Source: Halanaerobiaceae bacterium (lineage in GTDB: Bacteria > Bacillota_F > Halanaerobiia > Halanaerobiales > CSSED10-376). From it: a stretch of 10,449 nucleotides of DNA. The stretch lies in NCBI GenBank assembly GCA_003557445.1, contig PWOK01000073.1, forward strand, positions 1 through 10,449, in the 5' to 3' direction. Each line of letters opens with the position of its first letter. Position 1 is the stretch's first letter. Positions 1 to 6,350 of the stretch are shown here, piece by piece. Position numbers and translations under genes: made by a program. The notes under the pieces were generated by a model. The model worked only from the letters and a program-made list of their open reading frames with translations. It searched no databases and was not told where the DNA came from.

Positions 1-89
1 GGGTGTTTAATAAAATATAGTAAAATATAGATTAATTTAATGTAAATATAAATTTATCATTATAAAAAAACTAATTTTTATTTTTTTAT

Positions 90-118
90 AAAATATTTAG
101 GTGGCTTTTTGTGGTCAA
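90..118 (-). promoter_or_regulatory. Second possible leftward promoter
   Basis: TTGACC (118-113), 5 of 6 to the -35 consensus, stands 17 nt before TATTTT (95-90), 4 of 6 to the -10 consensus, on the minus strand. It lies in tandem after the promoter at 131-159 and would serve the same leftward gene or RNA beyond the window. Confidence 0.3.
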
Positions 119-130
119 ACCTTAAAATAA

Positions 131-159
131 ATTATATCATAAATAATTAAATATTTCCA
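131..159 (-). promoter_or_regulatory. Predicted leftward promoter after phoU
   Basis: On the minus strand TGATATAAT (139-131) gives an extended -10 with a perfect TATAAT (136-131). A weak -35 TGGAAA (159-154) stands 17 nt upstream. It would start transcription near position 124 towards the left edge. In such AT-rich DNA chance matches are common, so only the extended -10 makes this worth listing. Confidence 0.4.
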
Positions 160-174
160 CTATTTTTTTTATTT

Positions 175-210
175 ATCCAGATGTCCCTGTATCTACAGGG
201 ATATCTGGAT
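175..210. other. Strong hairpin after phoU without a U-tract
   Basis: Arms 175-190 and 195-210 form a 16-bp inverted repeat around the tetraloop ATCT. Complementarity is perfect apart from G183 facing T202, which is a G-U pair in plus-strand RNA and a C-A mismatch in minus-strand RNA. On the minus strand the stem is followed by AAATAAAAAAAATAG, not by U residues; on the plus strand T8 precedes rather than follows it. It is thus not a normal intrinsic terminator in either direction. It may protect the 3' end of the pst mRNA, be a dispersed repeat, or be a protein-binding palindrome. Confidence 0.75.
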
Positions 211-237
211 CTACCATGATAAAATCCCCACATTTAT

Positions 238-885
238 TTAATATGTTTCCCTTTTACCTGAAATCATATAAATTACACCTTCACAGATATTGGTAGAATG
301 GTCACCTATTCTCTCCAGAAAACGGCTGATAAATATTAATGCTGAAGCCTGTTTTATAGAAGCTGGGTCTTCTATCATATAGGTTATAATTTCCCTAAAT
401 ATCTGTTCATCAATTTCATCTATCTTTTCATCAGAATGGGCTACCTCTTTTGCCAGTTCAAGATCATTATTAACGAAAGCATCAAGGCTATTTCCCAATC
501 TATCTGCTGACAGAGTTGTCATACGGGGAATATCTATTAATGGTTTGATTAATTTTTCATTACCTATTTTTTTTACCATATAGGCAATATTACAGGAATA
601 ATCGGCAACCCTTTCCAAATCAGTAATTATTTCTGAAATAACAAGTATTGTTCTTAAATCACGGGCTACTGGCTGCTGTAGGGCAATTAATTTCGAACAC
701 TTATCTTTTAATTGTAATTCAAAATCATCTATTCTATCATCTGAATTTATAACCTGATCGGCCAGCTCTATATTTTGTTCTTTTAAAGCCTTAATACTTT
801 TATAAATGGTTTCCTCAACAAGACTTCCCATTTTTAACAAACTTTTTTTCAATTCATTCAATTCTTCATGAAATCCTTTACGCAT
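238..885 (-). CDS. phoU: Phosphate transport regulator PhoU
   Basis: Peripheral cytoplasmic protein that links Pst transporter activity to the PhoR kinase and holds the regulon down when phosphate is plentiful. The 215-aa protein shows the two tandem PhoU three-helix repeats. The metal-binding E-x-x-x-D motifs appear as DLERVADYSCNI (89-100) in the first repeat and FLERIGDHSTNICEG (189-203) in the second. LQQPVARDLRTIL (69-81) is also a family signature. No signal peptide or membrane helix is seen. The ATG at 885 is preceded by a near-perfect AGGAGGA (898-892) at 6 nt spacing. It is the last gene of the pst operon, its usual position, and a strong hairpin follows 28 nt after its stop. Confidence 0.96.
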   Translation of the reverse strand: MRKGFHEELNELKKSLLKMGSLVEETIYKSIKALKEQNIELADQVINSDDRIDDFELQLKDKCSKLIALQQPVARDLRTILVISEIITDLERVADYSCNIAYMVKKIGNEKLIKPLIDIPRMTTLSADRLGNSLDAFVNNDLELAKEVAHSDEKIDEIDEQIFREIITYMIEDPASIKQASALIFISRFLERIGDHSTNICEGVIYMISGKRETY

Positions 886-909
886 AATAAGTCCTCCTAA
901 TCTTTTTTT

Positions 910-1674
910 TTAACCAAATCTTCCAGTAATATAATCTTCTGTTTTTTGATGTTTTGGAGTTTCAAAAAGGATATCTGTATTATTAAATTCTATCATTTTT
1001 CCCATTAAGAAAAAAGCTGTATAATCAGAAACTCTTGCTGCCTGTTGCATACTGTGGGTTACTATAACAATAGTATAATTTTCTTTTAAATTCTCTATTA
1101 AATCCTCAATTTTTGCCGTAGCTATGGGATCAAGTGCAGAACTTGGTTCATCCATTAATAATATATCAGGATTTACTGCCAGAGCCCTGGCAATACATAA
1201 TCTCTGCTGCTGACCTCCAGAAATTCCCATGGCTGATTGATTCAACCTGTCTTTAACTTCACCCCAGAGAGCTGCTCTTTTAAGGCTAACCTCTACTATT
1301 TGATCAAGTTTTTCCCTGTTCTTAATTCCATGAGCCCTTGGTCCATAGGCGACATTATTATAAATAGATTTGGGAAAAGGATTGGGTTTTTGAAAAACCA
1401 TTCCTACTTTTTTACGTAGTTCAACTATATCAATATTTTTTTCATAGATATTATTGCCATCAATCAATATCTGTCCTTTAACTTTAGTACCTTCAATTAA
1501 ATCATTCATACGATTTAACACCCGCAAAAAAGTTGATTTACCACAGCCGGAAGGCCCTATGAGAGCGGTTACATTATTGGCCGGTATATCCAGGCTGATA
1601 TCATGTAAAGCCTGAAATTTTTTATAAAAAAAGTTCAAATTTTTTATTTTAATTTTTATTTTTTTCTGTACCAT
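910..1674 (-). CDS. pstB: Phosphate ABC transporter ATP-binding protein PstB
   Basis: Cytoplasmic ATPase that drives phosphate import through PstC/PstA. With the ATG at 1674 the protein is 254 aa, normal for PstB. Walker A is GPSGCGKST (40-48), the Q-loop Gln95 lies in [11 protein letters not shown], the ABC signature is ISGGQQQR (151-158, Ile in place of the common Leu), Walker B is ILLMDEP (171-177), the D-loop SALD follows, and the switch histidine is His207 in VTHSM. An upstream in-frame TTG at 1695 would add seven residues, but AGAGGTGAT (1687-1679) stands just before the 1674 ATG, so the shorter form is preferred. The first residues are unusually Lys/Ile-rich ([17 protein letters not shown]). 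phoU follows after 24 nt. Confidence 0.96.
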   Translation of the reverse strand: MVQKKIKIKIKNLNFFYKKFQALHDISLDIPANNVTALIGPSGCGKSTFLRVLNRMNDLIEGTKVKGQILIDGNNIYEKNIDIVELRKKVGMVFQKPNPFPKSIYNNVAYGPRAHGIKNREKLDQIVEVSLKRAALWGEVKDRLNQSAMGISGGQQQRLCIARALAVNPDILLMDEPSSALDPIATAKIEDLIENLKENYTIVIVTHSMQQAARVSDYTAFFLMGKMIEFNNTDILFETPKHQKTEDYITGRFG

Positions 1675-1687
1675 TGATATCACCTCT
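1672..1687 (-). promoter_or_regulatory. pstB ribosome binding site that decides the start codon
   Basis: AGAGGTGAT (1687-1679) on the minus strand, with its GAGGTG core 6 nt from the ATG at 1674-1672. No comparable motif stands 5-10 nt before the alternative TTG at 1695. The ATG is therefore chosen. Confidence 0.8.
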
Positions 1688-1711
1688 ATTAACAATATTT
1701 AAATTTCAAAT

Positions 1712-2566
1712 TTATTTTTTTTTACGAAATTTATACCTGATAAAAATCGCACTCAGGTTCATAATTAAAACCAGAACAATTAAAACAAAAGCTGTTCCAT
1801 AAGCAATGGGCCTTACTCTTGCAATACTGTGATGCTGTGTGGCCAGAATATATAGATGATATGGTAAAGCCATAAACTGGCTAAAAATAGAACCCGGTAA
1901 TCTTGGTAAAAAGAAAGCTGCCCCTGTAAATAATATAGGAGCAGTCTCTCCTGCCGCCCTTGAAAGACCTAAAATTGCTCCTGTTAATATCCCGGGTATT
2001 GCATAGGGTAAAACATTGGTACGAATCATATACCATTTAGAAACTCCCAATGCCAGTGAGCCTTTTCTATAGGAATCAGGAACAGATTTCAATGCTTCTT
2101 CACTGGCAGTAATTGTAACGGGAAGAGTCATTAAACCTAAAGTTAAACCTGCTGCCAGAATTGAAGTACCCAGATTGGCACTTTTTACAAACAGAGCCAG
2201 TCCAAATAATCCATAAACAATTGAAGGTACTCCTGCCAGATTACGAATTGCCATTCTGATTATTCTGGTTAATTTTCCTTTAACAGCATATTCATTTAAA
2301 TAAATAGCAGCAAACACTCCAACCGGTACAGCTACAGCAGCAGTAATCATTGTAACCAGAACTGTACCAACTATTGCAGGGAAGATACCTCCTGCAGTCA
2401 TTCCCTCTCTGGGAACAGTTGTTAGAAATTCAAGGCTAATCACACCAATACCTTTAGTGATAATGTCAAATAAGATTACAGCCAATATAAATAAAATTAT
2501 TAAAGTACATAATCTGAGAAAATTAAATCCAATAATTTGTTTTGTTTTTCTATTATTTGTATTCAT
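1712..2566 (-). CDS. pstA: Phosphate ABC transporter permease PstA
   Basis: Second channel-forming permease of the Pst transporter, partner of PstC. The 284-aa protein has a first helix at about 16-36, an extracytoplasmic stretch (37-60), and further helices at about 62-90, 110-128, 133-152, 183-203 and 255-276. The EAA coupling loop is SYRKGSLALGVSKWYMIRTN (165-184). The conserved segments RNLAGVPSIVYGLFGLALF (108-126) and GLSRAAGETAPILFTGAAFF (200-219) are characteristic of PstA. FMALPYHLYIL (231-241) matches the family's late periplasmic loop. It ends in a positively charged cytoplasmic tail (RYKFRKKK). It begins on the pstC stop codon and is followed after 37 nt by pstB. Confidence 0.96.
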   Translation of the reverse strand: MNTNNRKTKQIIGFNFLRLCTLIILFILAVILFDIITKGIGVISLEFLTTVPREGMTAGGIFPAIVGTVLVTMITAAVAVPVGVFAAIYLNEYAVKGKLTRIIRMAIRNLAGVPSIVYGLFGLALFVKSANLGTSILAAGLTLGLMTLPVTITASEEALKSVPDSYRKGSLALGVSKWYMIRTNVLPYAIPGILTGAILGLSRAAGETAPILFTGAAFFLPRLPGSIFSQFMALPYHLYILATQHHSIARVRPIAYGTAFVLIVLVLIMNLSAIFIRYKFRKKK

Positions 2567-2580
2567 TATTCTTCCTCCTC
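2564..2580 (-). promoter_or_regulatory. pstC-pstA TAATG junction with coding ribosome binding site
   Basis: The minus strand reads GAGGAGGAAGAATAATG: the pstC Glu codons provide a GGAGG core 7 nt before the pstA ATG, and the pstC stop TAA overlaps that ATG by one base. This decides the pstA start at 2566 and predicts coupled, near-equal synthesis of the two permease subunits. Confidence 0.85.
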
Positions 2581-3477
2581 AAACTTATGAAGAACAATAT
2601 CTGAAATCAAATTAACGCAAAATGTCATAGTAAATAATACTGCCCCAATGGCAAACAGGGAATAATAATGGGTTGTGTTAAAGGGCACCTCTCCCAGTTC
2701 TATGGCAATAGTTGCTGTCATAGTACGAATTGATGAGAAAAAAGAATGTGGAAAGCGGGGCACATTTCCAGTTACCATCAGGACTGTCATTGTTTCACCA
2801 ATTGCCCTGCCCATGCCCAGCATAATTGAAGCAATTATACCGGACAATGCTGCAGGTATTGTCACTTTGATCAGAGTATACCACTTGGTTACCCCCAGTG
2901 CTAAAGAAGCCTCTTTATACTCATCAGGTACTGCAGATATAGCATCTTCAGAAATACTTATTATTGTGGGTAAAGCCATAACTCCCAGTAAGATTGAACC
3001 ATTTAAAGCATTAAGACCATTACTTAAACCAAAAATACGAGCAATCAGAGGACCAACAAGGACTATACCTAAAAATCCTACAACAACAGAAGGAATACTG
3101 GCCAGTATTTCAATAACCGGTTTCAAAATTTCTCTTTCCCGGGGGCCGGCCACTTCTGCCAGATAGGCAGCAGTGGCGATACCCAGAGGAATTGAAAATA
3201 TTAAAGCACCAACAGTCACCATTAGTGTACTGACCATTAAACCAACTATTCCAAATTCAGGATTATTATAGGAAGTGGGATTCCATCTGCGGGATGTTAA
3301 AAATTCTCTTATACTCACTTCTCTAAAAGTAGGTAACCCTTCTGATAATAAAAGATAAAAGATACCCACTAATACCAGTACAGCAAGAATTCCATTTAAC
3401 ATAAAAAATGTTTCTATTATTTTTTCTTTTATTTTCTTTATTGTGTTTTTTTTCTCCAGATGCAGTTGCTCTGCCAT
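2566..3477 (-). CDS. pstC: Phosphate ABC transporter permease PstC
   Basis: Inner-membrane permease that pairs with PstA to form the phosphate channel. The 303-aa protein has a cytoplasmic basic N-terminus (1-22), a first helix at about 26-44, an extracytoplasmic segment (45-75) and further helices at about 77-105, 120-150, 160-178, 207-235 and 271-295. The coupling EAA loop is EYKEASLALGVTKWYTLIKV (186-205), which docks on PstB. GMGRAIGETMTV (221-232) is a strongly conserved PstC signature. Length and topology are normal for the family. The stop codon shares one base with the pstA start (TAATG), and the terminal poly-Glu codons form the pstA ribosome binding site, so the two permeases are translationally coupled. 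Confidence 0.96.
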   Translation of the reverse strand: MAEQLHLEKKNTIKKIKEKIIETFFMLNGILAVLVLVGIFYLLLSEGLPTFREVSIREFLTSRRWNPTSYNNPEFGIVGLMVSTLMVTVGALIFSIPLGIATAAYLAEVAGPREREILKPVIEILASIPSVVVGFLGIVLVGPLIARIFGLSNGLNALNGSILLGVMALPTIISISEDAISAVPDEYKEASLALGVTKWYTLIKVTIPAALSGIIASIMLGMGRAIGETMTVLMVTGNVPRFPHSFFSSIRTMTATIAIELGEVPFNTTHYYSLFAIGAVLFTMTFCVNLISDIVLHKFEEEE

Positions 3478-3502
3478 TATTAATTCACTTCCTTTATCAA
3501 TA

Positions 3503-4402
3503 TTACTGATTTAATTGTTGTTCATTAAACCGTTGAAACTCAGGACTTACCGGATAAAAACCTGAATTTACAGCAGTTTCCTGTCCCCTATCACTTAAAA
3601 CAAAAGTAATATAATCCAGGATTGCTCCCTCAGGTTTTCCATCTGTATAATTGTATAATGGTCTGGCTATAGGATATTTCCCTGTTTCAACATTTTCTGG
3701 ATCCAGTGGTGTTATAGCTTCTGAATTTTCATCAACAGCTATTTTTAATACAGTTAATCCCTCTACCACCTGATCATCATCCACAGTATAACCAATACCC
3801 CCATAACCTATGGCATATATATCATTTAATACACCTTCTATAATCTGGGCTGTACCATTCATTCTTCTGACATTATCTGAAAAATCTTCTTTCAGGACAT
3901 TTTCTCTAAAATATACAAATGTTCCTGAATTACTCTGTCTTCCATACATTGATATTTCTCTATCAGGACCACCAACTTTTGACCAGTTAGTAATATCTCC
4001 TCTAAAAATTGCCCCTACCTGATTAAGGGTTAATTCCTCAATTTCTATGTTATCATTAACAAAAACTGCCAGTCCATCCATGGCTATTACTACTTCAAAT
4101 GGATTAACATTATTATTTTGTGCCTGTTCAATTTCACTTTCTGTCATAGCTCTTGAAGAATTTGCTATATCAATTCTTCCATCAATCATAGCTGCTATAC
4201 CTGTTCCTGAACCCCCACCAGTAACTGATATGCTTGCTGCTCCTTCCTGAGACATATAAGTTTCAGCTAAATTTTGACCAAGATTAACCATTGTATCAGA
4301 ACCACGTACTTCTATATTTCCCTCATCACCATCACAGGCCACCAAAAACACAACAACCATTAAACTTAAAATTAATACACTTAATAATTTTATTTTTTTC
4401 AT
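3503..4402 (-). CDS. pstS: Phosphate-binding lipoprotein of the Pst ABC transporter
   Basis: Extracellular, membrane-anchored phosphate receptor that delivers phosphate to PstC/PstA. At 299 aa it starts with a basic n-region and hydrophobic core (1-20) and a lipobox LVAC with Cys23 as the lipidated residue. Phosphate-binding signatures are RGSDTM (33-38), GGGSGTGIAAM (about 62-72), the SRAMTESE segment, MDGLAVFVN, the NWSKVGG segment and GRQSNSGTFVYFRE. These are the usual PBP-like contacts for a desolvated phosphate. A Tyr-Thr-rich C-terminal stretch and LSDRGQETAVNSGFYPVS close the domain as in other PstS proteins. It is the first gene of the operon, directly behind the Pho-box array. A 25-nt gap separates it from pstC, with AAGGAAG (3494-3488) as the pstC ribosome binding site. 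Confidence 0.96.
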   Translation of the reverse strand: MKKIKLLSVLILSLMVVVFLVACDGDEGNIEVRGSDTMVNLGQNLAETYMSQEGAASISVTGGGSGTGIAAMIDGRIDIANSSRAMTESEIEQAQNNNVNPFEVVIAMDGLAVFVNDNIEIEELTLNQVGAIFRGDITNWSKVGGPDREISMYGRQSNSGTFVYFRENVLKEDFSDNVRRMNGTAQIIEGVLNDIYAIGYGGIGYTVDDDQVVEGLTVLKIAVDENSEAITPLDPENVETGKYPIARPLYNYTDGKPEGAILDYITFVLSDRGQETAVNSGFYPVSPEFQRFNEQQLNQ

Positions 4403-4425
4403 TTCAAATCTCCCCTTTCATATAC

Positions 4426-4434
4426 ATCTTAACA
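4426..4434 (-). promoter_or_regulatory. Predicted extended -10 of the pstS promoter
   Basis: The minus strand reads TGTTAAGAT at 4433/4434-4426: a TG, one base, then TAAGAT (4431-4426), 4 of 6 to consensus. There is no recognisable -35; its place is taken by the last Pho box, typical for PhoP-activated promoters. The leader would be about 17-18 nt, ending in GAAAGGGGAG (4419-4410), a strong ribosome binding site 7 nt before the pstS ATG. Confidence 0.5.
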
Positions 4435-4440
4435 GGGGTT

Positions 4441-4501
4441 TGTTACAGGTCTTTTGCTGTAATGTTAATAATCAATTACATTTTTGTTAACATTATGTTA
4501 A
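4441..4501 (-). promoter_or_regulatory. PhoP binding array (Pho boxes) upstream of pstS
   Basis: On the minus strand hexamers lie at an exact 11-bp pitch: TTAACA (4501-4496), TTAACA (4490-4485), GTAATT (4479-4474), TTAACA (4468-4463), GCAAAA (4457-4452) and GTAACA (4446-4441). Three are identical, one differs at the first base only, and two are degenerate. Known Bacillus PhoP boxes are TT(A/C/T)ACA-like direct repeats with about 5 bp between them on the coding strand, which fits pitch, sequence and orientation. The array ends 9 nt before the predicted -10 and therefore covers the -35 region, as expected for an activator-dependent promoter. Confidence 0.78.
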
Positions 4502-4526
4502 AAAACCTCCCTTAAAAAGGAAGGTT
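4500..4526 (-). terminator. Intrinsic terminator of phoP-phoR
   Basis: On the minus strand, AACCTTCC (4526-4519) pairs with GGGAGGTT (4511-4504), with one G-U pair, around a 7-nt loop. Six T follow at the 3' side (4506-4501, partly shared with the stem) and lead directly into TAACA. It sits about 37 nt after the phoR stop and separates phoPR from pstS. The plus-strand reading also ends in T5, so it could work in both directions, although no plus-strand gene approaches it. Confidence 0.85.
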
Positions 4527-4562
4527 TTTAATGATTTTATTTAATTATAAATTTAATATTTG

Positions 4563-6350
4563 TTAGATTGAACAGGTAGCTTTGTGAAGATAAAATTCAA
4601 ATATTGTACCTTTACCTTCAACACTCTCAACCTTAATCTCGCTATAATGGCCCTGGATAATATGTTTGACGATGGATAACCCTATACCTGTACCACCCTG
4701 TTTTCTTGAGCGTGCTTTATCAACCCGATAAAATCTTTCAAAAATTCTATCAAGATCATCCTCTGGAATACCTATCCCATTGTCAGATACCTCTACAAAA
4801 AGTTTATTATCTTTTTCAGATAATTTTACATTGATCTCACTACCTTCAGGAGAATATTTAATAGCATTATCAATTAAATTTATTAAAACCTGTTCTATTC
4901 TTTCCGGCACCATTAAAACCTGAGGTAATTTTTCTTTATTAGTGAATTTTAATTTAATATTTTTTTCTTTTGCTTTTCCTTTAATCATCTGGATAACATT
5001 TTGAACGGTCTGTTCAGGGTCAGAAGGTACCAGTTCAAACTCCTTATCTTCTACTTCTGTGAGTTCAAATAGATCATTAATTAAATATTTTAATCTATCT
5101 GCTTCATCTTTAACTATATTAAGAAAACGTTCAACAGTTTTACAATCATCAATATCACTATCCAGAATAGTATCTAGATAACCAATTATGGAAGTCAAAG
5201 GGGTACGTAATTCATGAGAAACATTGGAAACAAAATCTTTTCTGATTTTTTCTAATTTGCGTAGCTCGGTAATATCTGTCATAACAATAATACCACCACT
5301 TGCTTTTTCCTCTCTGCCAGCAATGGGTGCAAACTGACACAGTAATATCTTTTCTGCATTATTAAGGGTAATTTCTTTTGATATTACCTGATTATTGTTG
5401 ATTGCTTTTTCCAGGGTTTCCTGTAATTGATAGTTTCTGGTTATTTGAATTAGGTCTTTATTTTTCAAATCAATTTTTGAAGTGCTAAGCATCTCTTTTG
5501 CTGCAGAATTAATAGATTTTATTCTACATTTTGAATCAGTGGCAATTAACCCATCTAACATATTATTTAAAATTGTTTCAACCCTGTTTTTTTCGGAAAA
5601 AATTTTATTAATTCTTTTTTGTAACTGTTCAGCCATATAATTAAACATTTCTGCCATAATACCTATTTCATTATTATAGTTATTTAAATATACACGTTTA
5701 CTATAATCACCTCTGGCTATACTACTGGCCATCTCTGTAATTTTTGAAATTGGATTAACAATATTATTTGTAAATTTAACTAAAATTAAAAAGATAATAA
5801 AATATAAGATTAATATAAAAAATAAATAATTGCGTATATGATTTCGTAAGACTTTCTGGATTTCTTCCAGGGATTTAGCAACCCGTACATAACCTGTTAT
5901 TTCTTCACCATCTGTTATGGGAAGAGCAAGATATAACATTTCTTCCTCAACTGTATCACTTTTACGGGTAAATATACCAATATCATTAACCTCTATAATA
6001 TTGCTAATTTCAGGGCGTTGCAGATGATTATCCATTAATAAGGGATTATCATGTGATTCAGCAATCACCTCACCATCTGCTTTAATAATTGTTATCCTTG
6101 TATTTAGTTTTTCACCATATCTTTTTACCCAGTTATCAATGTTAATCTGACTATGAATATTAAAATCAATAATCGGATTACTCATAATTAATTCTGCTTT
6201 ATGCTCCAGGTTTTTTTCTAATTCTGTATAGTAAAAATTTCTTTGACTCTGTGTGAAATATAGAAATATCAAACCCAAAACAACTATCATAATAGAACTG
6301 AATAAAATTAATACCTGTTTTTTTAATTTTAAATCATTCCATTTCAACAA
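4563..6350 (-). CDS. phoR: Phosphate-regulon sensor histidine kinase with HAMP and PAS domains
   Basis: Membrane sensor kinase of 595 aa that controls PhoP. The order of parts is: membrane helix 1 (about 12-32), an extracytoplasmic sensor region of about 140 aa (33-173), helix 2 (about 174-193), HAMP linker (194-247), a PAS domain (about 255-360, starting ILNNMLDGLIATD), the dimerisation/phosphoacceptor domain with His379 in FVSNVSHELRTPLTS (373-387), and the ATP-binding domain. In the latter, the N-box has Asn495 (NLIDNAIKYSPEG), the G1 box is DNGIGIP (523-529), the F box FERFYR (537-542) and the G2 box GGTGIGLSIV (552-561). All catalytic boxes are intact. This TM-sensor-TM-HAMP-PAS layout is that of the Firmicutes PhoR/WalK group; the pst neighbourhood favours PhoR. 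In this system the signal is thought to come through the Pst transporter and PhoU rather than direct phosphate binding. The start is TTG, overlapping phoP by 17 nt. Confidence 0.92.
   Translation of the reverse strand: MLKWNDLKLKKQVLILFSSIMIVVLGLIFLYFTQSQRNFYYTELEKNLEHKAELIMSNPIIDFNIHSQINIDNWVKRYGEKLNTRITIIKADGEVIAESHDNPLLMDNHLQRPEISNIIEVNDIGIFTRKSDTVEEEMLYLALPITDGEEITGYVRVAKSLEEIQKVLRNHIRNYLFFILILYFIIFLILVKFTNNIVNPISKITEMASSIARGDYSKRVYLNNYNNEIGIMAEMFNYMAEQLQKRINKIFSEKNRVETILNNMLDGLIATDSKCRIKSINSAAKEMLSTSKIDLKNKDLIQITRNYQLQETLEKAINNNQVISKEITLNNAEKILLCQFAPIAGREEKASGGIIVMTDITELRKLEKIRKDFVSNVSHELRTPLTSIIGYLDTILDSDIDDCKTVERFLNIVKDEADRLKYLINDLFELTEVEDKEFELVPSDPEQTVQNVIQMIKGKAKEKNIKLKFTNKEKLPQVLMVPERIEQVLINLIDNAIKYSPEGSEINVKLSEKDNKLFVEVSDNGIGIPEDDLDRIFERFYRVDKARSRKQGGTGIGLSIVKHIIQGHYSEIKVESVEGKGTIFEFYLHKATCSI

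Larger units (their letters stand above)
1..237. other. Gene-free stretch after phoU
   Basis: No reading frame of credible length or composition exists on either strand. The stretch is strongly AT-rich. It holds the 175-210 hairpin, two candidate leftward promoters, an AT-only inverted repeat with 11-bp arms (60-70 and 81-91), and a perfect 10-bp tandem duplication TAAAATATAG (11-30). It is probably the spacer between the pst operon and a leftward gene outside the window. Confidence 0.6.

Noticed and set aside
11..30. Start of a CRISPR or other repeat array
   Set aside because: Only two 10-bp units back to back without spacers, in AT-rich DNA; simple slippage explains it.
60..91. AT-only inverted repeat as a terminator
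   Set aside because: The 11-bp arms contain no G or C, so the hairpin would be weak; such palindromes are expected by chance in this composition.
175..210. Ordinary intrinsic terminator of the pst operon
   Set aside because: The stem is strong, but it is followed by an A-run rather than a U-run on the transcribed strand, and its only imperfect pair is a mismatch in that RNA.
1237..1419. Short plus-strand frame opposite pstB
   Set aside because: Antisense shadow of the conserved ATPase without a ribosome binding site. The same holds for plus-strand frames at 3810-4022, 4047-4250, 6803-7054, 7112-7354 and 8245-8475.
2675..3166. 163-aa open frame on the plus strand opposite pstC
   Set aside because: It is the mirror of a strongly conserved permease gene, has no ribosome binding site or family signature, and its composition follows from the opposite strand.
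4291..4515. 74-aa plus-strand frame over the pstS start and promoter
   Set aside because: It begins with a His-rich low-complexity stretch antisense to the PstS signal peptide and runs through the Pho-box array and terminator; no start signal is seen.
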